64,000 nucleotides of DNA from NCBI RefSeq assembly GCF_001612665.1, contig NZ_BDAX01000008.1, positions 1 through 64,000 on the forward strand. The letters are read 5' to 3'. This document shows, in pieces, positions 56,640 to 64,000 of the stretch (within the stretch, counting starts at the first letter, position 1; each line of letters begins with the position of its first letter). The position numbers and the translations under genes are program-made. The stretch comes from Nocardia alba NBRC 108234 (GTDB lineage Bacteria; Actinomycetota; Actinomycetes; Mycobacteriales; Mycobacteriaceae). The notes beneath the pieces were generated by a model. That model had not been told where the DNA came from. It did no database searches and saw nothing but the letters and a program-made list of their open reading frames with translations.

Positions 56640-57800
56640 ATGGTGTTTGTGCAGCGATGGCGCGTGATCACGGCATTCGCTCTGGTCGGGGCGGCCACCC
56701 AGCTGGTGTGGCTCACCTACGCGCCGGTGACGACCGTGGCGGCGGAGCACTTCGGTGTCTCCGAGTCCGCCATCGGGTGGCTGGCGAACATGTTCCCACT
56801 GCTCTACGTGCTGCTGGCGGTGCCCGCCGGCATCGCACTCGATCGCTGGTTTCGTCCCAGCCTGATCGCCGGCGCGGTCCTCACCGCGATCGGTGCGGCG
56901 CTACGTCTGCTCGACGGCGGTTTCGCGATCGTGCTCATCGGTCAGACCGTCGTCGCCGTCGCGCAACCGCTGGTGCTCAACGCGATCACCGGCATCGCCG
57001 GGCACTATCTCGACGAGAAGGACCGGCCCACCGGTATCGCGGTCGGCACCGCGAGCACCTTCGCCGGGATGGCGGCGGCGTTCGTGCTCGGCGCGGCGCT
57101 GCCCACGGAAAGCCAGCTCACCACCCTGACCGCGGTCGGCGCGATCTTCGCCGCGGTGGCCGCGGTCGCGCTGACCGTCGAACTGATGCGCGCGGGGACC
57201 GGGCCCTCGGCGAGCACCTCGACATCGGTGGCCGCGCTTCGGGCGACCCTCGGCGACCGGTATGTGCGCCGGCTCTGCGTCGCCGTGTTCTTTCCCTTCG
57301 GCACCTTCGTCGCGTTGGCGACCTATGGCCAGGCGCTGCTGGAACCCTCCGGCGTGAGCGCCGACGCGGCCAGCATCGTGCTGCTGGTGAACGTCGTGGC
57401 CGGTGTCGTCGGCTGCGCGGTGCTCCCCGTCGCCGTCCTGCGCCGGGGCATCGAACTGCCCGCCGTGATGGTCGGTCTCACCGCCAGTGCCGCCGCCTGC
57501 CTGCTGGTCGCGCTCGCCCCCGGCCTGGTGACGGGTGCGCTGGCCTTCGTCCTCATCGGCCTGACACTGTTGCCCGCGCTTCCGATCGTCCTGGCCATGG
57601 CCGAACGTCACACCGGCGCGGCGGAAGGCACCGCAGCCGGACTGATCTGGATGACAGGCAACCTCGGTGGACTCGTGGTGGCCGGCCTGACGGGCCTGCT
57701 GGTAGACCGGCCTGCCCTGGCCTTCGCCCTGTGCGCCGCCACCACGATCCTCGGCGTCCCCCTGGCCCTGCGCCTACGCCGACCAGGGGCCACGATCTAG
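56640..57800 (+). CDS. MFS transporter
   Basis: This 386-residue transporter has about twelve hydrophobic helices. The N-terminal half has LVWLTYAPVTTVAAEHFGVS, NMFPLLYVLLAVPAGIALDRWF (MFS motif A variant) and ITGIAGHYLDEKDRPTGIAVG. It resembles nitrate/drug/metabolite MFS proteins in general, so the substrate is unknown. The ATG at 56640 has AGGA seven bases upstream; upstream starts (56550, 56592) are possible. Its stop codon overlaps that of the convergent DHH gene at a CTAG palindrome. It is absent from the mycobacterial dinF-rbfA block as I recall, so probably a local insertion. Confidence 0.85.
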   Translation: MVFVQRWRVITAFALVGAATQLVWLTYAPVTTVAAEHFGVSESAIGWLANMFPLLYVLLAVPAGIALDRWFRPSLIAGAVLTAIGAALRLLDGGFAIVLIGQTVVAVAQPLVLNAITGIAGHYLDEKDRPTGIAVGTASTFAGMAAAFVLGAALPTESQLTTLTAVGAIFAAVAAVALTVELMRAGTGPSASTSTSVAALRATLGDRYVRRLCVAVFFPFGTFVALATYGQALLEPSGVSADAASIVLLVNVVAGVVGCAVLPVAVLRRGIELPAVMVGLTASAAACLLVALAPGLVTGALAFVLIGLTLLPALPIVLAMAERHTGAAEGTAAGLIWMTGNLGGLVVAGLTGLLVDRPALAFALCAATTILGVPLALRLRRPGATI

Positions 57801-58801
57801 GGCCGGTCCAGCGCGGTGATCAAGGCGCGAACAACATCTCCGGCGTTGCCATAGGTGGTGTAGCCGGCGGCGAAGCGGTGGCCGCCGCCGCCGAAAACCC
57901 CTGCCACCGCGGCGACGTCGATACCGTCGGTGCGGCAGGGCGCCGAGTCGCGGGACCGCAGCGAGACCGTCCAGCGATCGTTGTTGCCGCGAGCTTCTTT
58001 GAAGACGGCGGCGATGCCCGCTTCGGCGGTGGTGCGAATGATGTCGATGACGCTCTCGACCTCTTCGGGGCCGACGGCGTGGGTATCGCCGGCGCGCACG
58101 AGCGCGTAGACCAGACCGACCCCGGCGGCGGAGGGCACCACCACGGCGGTGGACAGCACCTTCGACAGCATCGGGAGCCAGGCGTAGGGGTGGGTGTCGA
58201 GCAGGACCCGGGTGATCTCGGTGCCATCGATGCCGGTGGCGAGCAGGCGCTCGGCCAAGGCGTGGCTGCCGGGGCGGGCCCAGCGGAAGGAGCCGGTATC
58301 GGTGACCAGGCCCGCGAACAGGCAGTGCGCGATGGGTGCGTCGATCTCCACGCCCCAGGCGTCGAGCAGCCGGGTCACCAACTCGGTGGTCGAGGCCGCT
58401 GATTCGTCGATCAGGTCGACGGTGCCGAAACCGTCGTTGGCGCGATGATGATCGATCACCACCGACATCGCCGCACCGGGTAATCGGTCGGCGAGCGCGC
58501 CGAGACGGCTGCGCGCGCCGCAGTCGACGACGATCAACAGGTCGACCTCGGCGGGCACCCGCGCGGGCGGCACGATCAGCTGCACACCGGGCAGTGTGCG
58601 CAACGAGGCGGGCAGCTCGGCGGGCTCGGCGAAGGACACACACACCGGCACCTTTCGCCGATGCAGCGCCAGCGCCAGCGCCAGCCCGCTCCCGACGGTA
58701 TCGGCATCGGGCTGCACGTGGCACAGGATCGTCACCGACCGCGCCGCCGCCAGCGCGGCGACGACGGTGCCGAGCTCGGTCCCGTCGTGCACGCCCGTCA
58801 T
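57797..58801 (-). CDS. cnpB: DHH family phosphoesterase (nanoRNase/cyclic-di-nucleotide phosphodiesterase-like)
   Basis: This 334-residue DHH/DHHA1 protein resembles mycobacterial CnpB/NrnA (Rv2837c), which degrades short RNA and c-di-AMP to AMP. The DHH motif is VVIDHHRAND (with upstream CHVQPDADTVGS and VVDCGARSRLG), and the DHHA1 domain ends in GVFGGGGHRFAAGYTT. It lies between rbfA and the MFS gene and convergent with it, with 4-base overlapping stops. The ATG at 58801 gives the usual length; it lies 120 bases after rbfA. Substrate assignment is by homology. Confidence 0.9.
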   Translation of the reverse strand: MTGVHDGTELGTVVAALAAARSVTILCHVQPDADTVGSGLALALALHRRKVPVCVSFAEPAELPASLRTLPGVQLIVPPARVPAEVDLLIVVDCGARSRLGALADRLPGAAMSVVIDHHRANDGFGTVDLIDESAASTTELVTRLLDAWGVEIDAPIAHCLFAGLVTDTGSFRWARPGSHALAERLLATGIDGTEITRVLLDTHPYAWLPMLSKVLSTAVVVPSAAGVGLVYALVRAGDTHAVGPEEVESVIDIIRTTAEAGIAAVFKEARGNNDRWTVSLRSRDSAPCRTDGIDVAAVAGVFGGGGHRFAAGYTTYGNAGDVVRALITALDRP

Positions 58802-58920
58802 CCGGCGTCCACGACGGGCACCGGTCGTCGACCCGACAGGGCAGTGCCCACCGGGCAGCATCGCGCACCCTGCGTGGTCACTCGCGCTACCGCCTCGGGG
58901 CGCTGACCGGACATGGGTGC

Positions 58921-59367
58921 CTACTCGTCTTCGTCGTCGCGATCGGCCTTGTACGGATCGGCCTCGCCCGCGTGCTTGGCGTTGGCGGCGACCTTGGCCA
59001 CCTCGTCGTCGATGGCGCGCGCTCGCGCGAGCAACTCTTCCATCTCGCGGGCCACCTCGGGCACCTTATCGAGAGTGAAAGACAGGATCGGGGTGAACTT
59101 CACCCCGGTACCCGCGCCCACCTTGGACCGCAACACGCCCCTGGCCGCGTCGAGTCCGGCGGCGGCTTCGGCGTAGTCGGGTTCGGCGTCGATGGTCTCG
59201 CCCATCACGGTGTAGTAGACGTTCGCCTCACGCAGATCCCCGGTCACCTTGGCATCGGTGACGGTGACGAACCGCAGTCGCGGATCCTTGATCTCGTATT
59301 CGATCGCGGTGGCCACGATCGCGGAAATCCGCTTGGCGAGCCGGCGTGCCCTGGCTTGATCAACCAT
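58921..59367 (-). CDS. rbfA: Ribosome-binding factor A
   Basis: This 148-residue KH-fold protein helps mature the 30S subunit by acting on 16S rRNA near its 5' end. The start [20 protein letters not shown], the [20 protein letters not shown] loop and VYYTVMG are diagnostic, and an acidic, charged tail (about 110-148) is typical of actinobacteria. It sits in the nusA-infB-rbfA translation cluster, 12 bases after the YlxP-like gene. Confidence 0.94.
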   Translation of the reverse strand: MVDQARARRLAKRISAIVATAIEYEIKDPRLRFVTVTDAKVTGDLREANVYYTVMGETIDAEPDYAEAAAGLDAARGVLRSKVGAGTGVKFTPILSFTLDKVPEVAREMEELLARARAIDDEVAKVAANAKHAGEADPYKADRDDEDE

Positions 59368-59379
59368 GGCGATACCTCC

Positions 59380-59673
59380 CTAGTCTTCGGGTCCGAAGAT
59401 CCGGCGGCGTACTGCCAGCAACTCTATCTCCGGACGCGCGGCAACGTGCCGCTCACACTTGTCGAGCACCTCGTTCAGGTGTCCCGTCTCCGCACTGACC
59501 ATGGCCACCCCGAGCAGTGCCCGGCGGTGCAGGTCCTGATCTCCGGCTTCGGCGGCATTCACGCCGAAGCGCTTCTGTAGCTCGGCGAGGATCGGCCGGA
59601 TCACCGACCGCTTCTCCTTGAGCGAATGCACGTCACCGAGCAGTAGATCGAATTCGAGCGCACCGATGAACAG
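59380..59673 (-). CDS. DUF503 (YlxP-like) protein with probable CTG start
   Basis: This 97-residue protein is the small DUF503/YlxP family, usual between infB and rbfA; YlxP binds ribosome assembly intermediates in other bacteria. Conserved blocks are FIGALEFDLLLGDVHSLKEK, the central GDQDLHRRALLGVA and ELLAVRRRIFGPED. The reading frame has a stop five codons before FIG, and no ATG, GTG or TTG before the conserved blocks. A CTG at 59673 stands nine bases after a perfect GGAGG (59683-59687), so CTG is probably the start. Without it translation would begin at the GTG at 59631 and lose the conserved N-terminus. Confidence 0.75.
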   Translation of the reverse strand: MFIGALEFDLLLGDVHSLKEKRSVIRPILAELQKRFGVNAAEAGDQDLHRRALLGVAMVSAETGHLNEVLDKCERHVAARPEIELLAVRRRIFGPED

Positions 59674-59716
59674 CGGTGCTCACCTCCTGGTAGATGGGTC
59701 GGTTCGGGGGCAAGAC

Positions 59717-59752
59717 TCCACGCCGCACCCGAGGAATCGGATGCGGCGTGGA
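59717..59752 (-). terminator. Hairpin downstream of infB
   Basis: Arms of 16 bases (59717-59732 with 59737-59752), one mismatch and a 4-base loop lie 20 bases past the infB stop. There is no U tract, so it may end transcription weakly or act in RNA processing before the YlxP-like gene. Confidence 0.5.
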
Positions 59753-59771
59753 TCGAACCGGTATTCGTTGA

Positions 59772-62700
59772 TCAGTCGCGCGGCTTTTCCCGAAGCTCGT
59801 AAGCCTCGATGATGTCGCCGTCCTTGATGTCGCTGTAGGTGACGGTCATACCGCACTCGAAACCTTCGCGAACCTCAGGAGCGTCGTCCTTCTCCCGCTT
59901 GAGCGAGGAGATGGTCATCGTCTCCGCGATCACTCGGCCGTCACGGATCAGGCGCGCCTTGGCGTTGCGCTTGACCGAGCCGGAGGTGACCATGCAACCG
60001 GCGATGTTGCCGATCTTCGACGAACGGAAGATCGCGCGGATCTCGGCGCGGCCCAGCTCGACCTCTTCGTAGATCGGCTTGAGCATGCCCTTGAGGGCCT
60101 TCTCGATCTCGTCGATCGCCTGGTAGATGACCGAGTAGTACCGGATGTCGACGCCTTCGCGGTTGGCCAGCTCAGTGGCCTTGCCCTCCGCGCGGACGTT
60201 GAAGCCGATGATGATCGCGTTGGAGGCCGACGCCAGGTTGACGTTGGTCTCGGTGACACCACCGACACCGCGGTCGATGACGCGCAGGCGCACCTCGTCG
60301 TCGATCTCGATACCGAGCAGGGCCTCTTCGAGGGCCTCGACGGTACCGGAGTTGTCGCCCTTGAGGATCAGGTTGAGCTCCGAAGTCTCCTTCAGCGCGG
60401 CATCCAGATCTTCCAGGCTGATCCGCTTGCGGCTGCGAGCGGCCAGCGCGTTGCGCTTGCGTGCGTTGCGGCGATCGGCGATCTGACGGGCGATGCGGTC
60501 TTCCTCGACCACGATCAGGTTGTCACCGGCGCCGGGCACCGAGGTGAAACCGATGACCTGGACCGGGCGCGACGGGGTCGCCGCGTGGACGTCCTCGCCG
60601 TGCTCGTCGACCATGCGACGGACGCGACCGTAGGCGTCGCCCGCCACGATCGAGTCACCGACGTGCAGCGTGCCGCGCTGGATGAGCACGGTGGCCACGG
60701 GGCCACGGCCGCGGTCGAGGTGCGCCTCGATGGCGACACCCTGAGCGTCCATGTCCGGGTTGGCCCGCAGGTCGAGCGAGGCATCCGCGGTCAGCAGCAC
60801 GGCTTCGAGCAGCTGATCGATGTTGGTGCCCTGCTTGGCCGAGATGTTGACGAACATGGTGTCGCCGCCGTACTCCTCGGTGACCAGTCCGTACTCGGTG
60901 AGCTGCTGCTTGATCTTGTCCGGGTTCGCACCCTCTTTGTCGATCTTGTTGATCGCGACGACGATCGGCACATCAGCGGCCTGCGCGTGGTTGATCGCCT
61001 CCACCGTCTGCGGCATGACGCCGTCGTCGGCCGCGACCACGAGGATCGCGATATCGGTGGCCTTCGCACCACGGGCACGCATGGCGGTGAACGCCTCGTG
61101 ACCCGGGGTGTCGATGAAGGTGATCAGACGCTCTTCCTCGTTGAGGTTGGTGAGCACCTGGTAGGCACCGATGTGCTGGGTGATGCCACCGGCCTCGCCC
61201 TCGGCGACGTTGGCCTTACGGATCGTGTCGAGCAGTCGGGTCTTACCGTGGTCGACGTGACCCATGACGGTCACGACCGGCGGACGGTGTTCGAGGTCGT
61301 CCTCGCCGCCGGCGTCCTCGCCGTAGGTGAGGTCGAACGACTGCAGCAGTTCGCGATCTTCGTCCTCGGGGCTGACCACGTGGACGACGTAGTTCATCTC
61401 GCCGCCGAGCAGCTCGAGGGTCTCGTCGTTCACCGACTGGGTCGCGGTGACCATCTCACCGAGGTTGAACAGTGCCTGCACGAGAGCAGCGGGGTTCGCG
61501 TCGATCTTCTCGGCGAAGTCCGACAGCGACGCGCCACGGGCGAGACGGATGATCTCGCCGTTGCCGCGGGGCAGACGCACGCCACCGACGGCGGGAGCCT
61601 GCATGTTCTCGTACTCGGCGCGCTTCGCCCGCTTCGACTTACGGCCACGGCGAACCGCGCCACCGGGACGACCGAACGCACCCGCGGCGCCACCACGGCC
61701 ACCGGGACCACCGGGACGACCGCCGCCGCCACCGGGACGACCACGGAAACCACCGGCAGCGGGAGCACCGGCACCGGGAGCGCCGGGGGTACCGCCGCCA
61801 CCGCCACCGCCGCGGTAACCGCCACCGCCGCCGCCACCACCGGGACGGCCTGCGCCGCCACCGCCGGGAGCGCCACCGGGACGACCCGGACGGCCACCGG
61901 CCGCGGGGCCGGGACGTGCGGAGCGCGCGGGCATGGCACCGGGGTTCGGACGCGGAGGCATCGAACCCGGGTTGGGACGGGGACCACCGGGACGCGGGGC
62001 GCCGCCCTGCGCGGCGGCCGGACGCTGACCCTGACCACCCTGCTGACCGGGGCGGGGACCGCCCTGACCGGGAGCCGGACGCGGGCCACCCTGGCCGGGA
62101 GCCGGACGGGGACCGCCCTGACCCGGAGTCGGACGCGGGCCACCCTGCGGGGCGGGACGCGGTGCCGGACGCTCACGATCGGGCGCCGAGCTGAACGGGT
62201 TGTTGCCGACGCGCGGAGCCTTGGGCCCCGGCTTCGGGCCGGGACCGGCCGGACGCGGACCGGGCGCGGCAGCACCCGGAGTGGCCTGGCCCGGACGGGC
62301 CTGACCGGCGGCGGGCGGCTGCGCCGGACGCGGCGCGGCCGGAGTCGGACGCGGGCCGGGTGCCGGAGCGCCCGCGGGCTTGGCCGCCGGAGCTGCCTGC
62401 GCCGCGGCGGCCGGAGCCGGGCTCGCGGGTGCCGGGGTAGCGGGCTTGGCCTCGACCGGGGCGACCGGTTCGGGCTTCGGCGCGACCGGCGCGGCAGCGG
62501 CTGCCGGGGCGGGCGCGGCCGGAGTCGGACGCGGACCGGGGCGGGGGCCACCACCGGGGGTGGGCTTGGCAGCCGGACGGGCTGCCGAGGCCGGCGACGG
62601 ACCGGGACGGGCCGCCGGCTTGGCATCGGCCGCCGGAGCGGACTTCGACGCCACAGATTCACGCAGACGACGGGCGACGGGCGCTTCCACCGTCGAGGAC

Positions 62701-62804
62701 GCCGATTTCACGAACTCGCCTTGCTCCTTGAGCTTCGCGAGTAGTTCCTTGCTTGTGACACCGAGCTCTTTAGCCAACTCGTGCACGCGGGCCTTGCCTG
62801 CCAC
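59772..62804 (-). CDS. infB: Translation initiation factor IF-2
   Basis: This 1,010-residue GTPase places initiator tRNA on the 30S subunit. Residues 1-55 are the IF2_N domain ([20 protein letters not shown] and on). Residues about 55-395 are low-complexity, rich in Gly, Pro, Arg and Ala, and end in [16 protein letters not shown]. The GTPase begins near 510 with G1 [10 protein letters not shown]3 DTPGHEAF, G4 NKID and G5 SAK. Two further domains end with the C2 tRNA-binding barrel. The GTG at 62804 has GAGGAGAGCA just upstream. It is flanked by the YlxR-like gene and nusA. Confidence 0.95.
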   Translation of the reverse strand: MAGKARVHELAKELGVTSKELLAKLKEQGEFVKSASSTVEAPVARRLRESVASKSAPAADAKPAARPGPSPASAARPAAKPTPGGGPRPGPRPTPAAPAPAAAAAPVAPKPEPVAPVEAKPATPAPASPAPAAAAQAAPAAKPAGAPAPGPRPTPAAPRPAQPPAAGQARPGQATPGAAAPGPRPAGPGPKPGPKAPRVGNNPFSSAPDRERPAPRPAPQGGPRPTPGQGGPRPAPGQGGPRPAPGQGGPRPGQQGGQGQRPAAAQGGAPRPGGPRPNPGSMPPRPNPGAMPARSARPGPAAGGRPGRPGGAPGGGGAGRPGGGGGGGGYRGGGGGGGTPGAPGAGAPAAGGFRGRPGGGGGRPGGPGGRGGAAGAFGRPGGAVRRGRKSKRAKRAEYENMQAPAVGGVRLPRGNGEIIRLARGASLSDFAEKIDANPAALVQALFNLGEMVTATQSVNDETLELLGGEMNYVVHVVSPEDEDRELLQSFDLTYGEDAGGEDDLEHRPPVVTVMGHVDHGKTRLLDTIRKANVAEGEAGGITQHIGAYQVLTNLNEEERLITFIDTPGHEAFTAMRARGAKATDIAILVVAADDGVMPQTVEAINHAQAADVPIVVAINKIDKEGANPDKIKQQLTEYGLVTEEYGGDTMFVNISAKQGTNIDQLLEAVLLTADASLDLRANPDMDAQGVAIEAHLDRGRGPVATVLIQRGTLHVGDSIVAGDAYGRVRRMVDEHGEDVHAATPSRPVQVIGFTSVPGAGDNLIVVEEDRIARQIADRRNARKRNALAARSRKRISLEDLDAALKETSELNLILKGDNSGTVEALEEALLGIEIDDEVRLRVIDRGVGGVTETNVNLASASNAIIIGFNVRAEGKATELANREGVDIRYYSVIYQAIDEIEKALKGMLKPIYEEVELGRAEIRAIFRSSKIGNIAGCMVTSGSVKRNAKARLIRDGRVIAETMTISSLKREKDDAPEVREGFECGMTVTYSDIKDGDIIEAYELREKPRD

Positions 62805-62912
62805 TGCTCTCCTCACTGAGAGGCCGAGCAGTGACGCCGCCTAGGTAAGGCGGGCCCGCACGACCTCGGGTTATCTCCGACGGACGTTCATCGTTGGTGC
62901 TTCACGGTGTGC

Positions 62913-63224
62913 TCATGAGTGCTCGTGCCTGTTCTCGAGGTACTGCTCCAGGGCTGAGATATCCAGATTTCCGGACACTCGTAGGGCTCTGCCGAATGCT
63001 CGGCGCCGCTCTGCGGAACGCAAACAGACTGAAACGGGGTGCAGCCATGCACCCCGTCCGGGCTGTCTGCGCCGCGGATCGGGAACAATCGCGACATCGG
63101 AGTTCCGATGCTGCGCCACGATCCGCAACAGGTCGGCAGATGGCTCACGCTGACGGCATCCGATACAGGTGCGAACGGATTGCGCGGGCCGATCCTGTAC
63201 CCACTCTACCGGTGACCCGGTCAT
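62913..63224 (-). CDS. YlxR-like RNA-binding protein
   Basis: This 103-residue protein has the YlxR family signature: [20 protein letters not shown], then [26 protein letters not shown]. YlxR binds RNA and regulates ribosomal genes or RNase P in other bacteria. The ATG at 63224 has GGAGGGGAGGGG nine bases upstream. It lies between nusA and infB, as throughout bacteria. Confidence 0.88.
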   Translation of the reverse strand: MTGSPVEWVQDRPAQSVRTCIGCRQREPSADLLRIVAQHRNSDVAIVPDPRRRQPGRGAWLHPVSVCLRSAERRRAFGRALRVSGNLDISALEQYLENRHEHS

Positions 63225-63293
63225 AACGACGAACCCCTCCCCTCCGGAAGTTACGAACATGTCATCCGCCGGTCGGGATTCGACGTGTTCGGA

Positions 63294-64000
63294 TCAGCTA
63301 CGGTGCGGTTCCGGCCGGGTGGAGTCGTCCGGTTGCGGAGCCGCGTCGCTGCGGATATCGATGCGCCAACCCGTCAGACGGGCCGCCAGACGGGCATTCT
63401 GGCCCTCCTTGCCGATGGCGAGGGAGAGCTGGAAGTCGGGCACGATCACGCGTGCCGCCCTGGCATCGGGATCGACGACGGTGACCGAAACCACCTTCGA
63501 CGGCGAGAGCGCATTGCCGACGAAAGTCGCCGGATCCTCGGCGTAGTCGATGATATCGATCTTCTCACCCGCCAACTCGCTCATCACGTTGCGCACGCGC
63601 TGACCCATCGGGCCGATGCACGCGCCCTTGGCGTTCACCCCGGGCACGGTGGACTGCACGGCGATCTTGGAGCGATGCCCCGACTCGCGCGCCACCGCGA
63701 CGATCTCGACGGAGCCGTCGGCGATCTCGGGTACCTCGAGCGAGAACAGCCGCCGCACCAGATTCGGGTGGGTGCGCGAGAGCTGGATCTGCGGGCCACG
63801 CGGGCCACGCGAGACGCCGTAGACGTAGCACTTGATCCGGTCGCCGTGCTCGTAGGTCTCCCCCGGCACCTGTTCGGCGGGCGGAATCAGCCCCTCGGCG
63901 CCATTGGCCTCGCTGCCGATGCGGACCACCACGATGCCGCGGGCGTTGGCCCTGGCGTCGCGCTGGACCACCCCGCCGACGATCTCGCCCTCGTGGGTGG
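63294..64000 (-). CDS. nusA: Transcription termination/antitermination factor NusA (5' end outside window)
   Basis: The C-terminal part of NusA is seen in about 235 residues. The S1-like portion ([20 protein letters not shown] and [20 protein letters not shown]) is followed by the KH1 region ([20 protein letters not shown], then [20 protein letters not shown]) and KH2 ([27 protein letters not shown]). It ends soon after KH2, like other actinobacterial NusA that lack the acidic repeats. It modulates pausing and termination by RNA polymerase. It begins the nusA-ylxR-infB run. Confidence 0.94.
   Translation of the reverse strand, partial: THEGEIVGGVVQRDARANARGIVVVRIGSEANGAEGLIPPAEQVPGETYEHGDRIKCYVYGVSRGPRGPQIQLSRTHPNLVRRLFSLEVPEIADGSVEIVAVARESGHRSKIAVQSTVPGVNAKGACIGPMGQRVRNVMSELAGEKIDIIDYAEDPATFVGNALSPSKVVSVTVVDPDARAARVIVPDFQLSLAIGKEGQNARLAARLTGWRIDIRSDAAPQPDDSTRPEPHRS

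Overview
The window is chromosomal DNA of a high-GC actinobacterium. Gene content and order match the conserved block that in Mycobacterium tuberculosis runs from about Rv2745c (clgR) to Rv2841c (nusA). The very high GC, Ala/Arg-rich proteins, PptT/PptH pair and large stand-alone NRPS suggest Mycobacteriales, most likely Nocardia. The genus is inferred from family knowledge; no rRNA gene is present to confirm it.

Layout. 1-11,530: clgR (partial), cinA and pgsA on the minus strand; an ArgA-type acetyltransferase and a YciI protein on plus; terC and ftsK on minus; two small exported proteins on plus; then RNase J and dapA, and a divergent ribbon-helix-helix protein with a clear operator. 11,545-20,953: a YcaQ-type glycosylase, a response regulator/histidine kinase/pseudo-kinase cluster, a flavodoxin, a membrane protein coupled to dapB, an alcohol dehydrogenase, a VOC protein, and a divergent MFS/ArsR pair. 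20,966-22,589: peptidase pepR, preceded by a repeat array. 22,590-45,587: one 7,665-residue NRPS. 46,175-51,071: pnp, rpsO and ribF, with divergent sirR. 51,082-56,247: lipoprotein, truB, pptT, pptH, dinF. 56,640 to the end: an MFS transporter, a DHH phosphoesterase, rbfA, a YlxP-like protein, infB, a YlxR-like protein and nusA (partial).

The accessory centrepiece is the NRPS. It has seven modules, A-T-(C-A-T)x6-TE, with no epimerase or tailoring domain, and sits between pnp (gpsI) and pepR, which are close neighbours in mycobacteria. Binding-pocket codes read from the sequence give Ser for modules 1 and 5 and a Gln-like code for modules 3 and 7; modules 2, 4 and 6 are unassigned. The product should be a linear or cyclic heptapeptide of the pattern Ser-X-Gln?-X-Ser-X-Gln?. 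No MbtH protein, tailoring enzyme or dedicated regulator adjoins it. The window does encode PptT, which would activate its carrier domains, and PptH, which removes the same group. The NRPS carries in-frame minisatellites in loops, and another repeat array lies just beyond its 3' end.

The rest is housekeeping: translation and RNA turnover (nusA, infB, rbfA, rpsO, pnp, truB, RNase J), lysine/diaminopimelate synthesis (dapA, dapB), phospholipid synthesis (pgsA), division (ftsK), and flavin cofactors (ribF). Several convergent gene pairs are separated by strong bidirectional hairpins.
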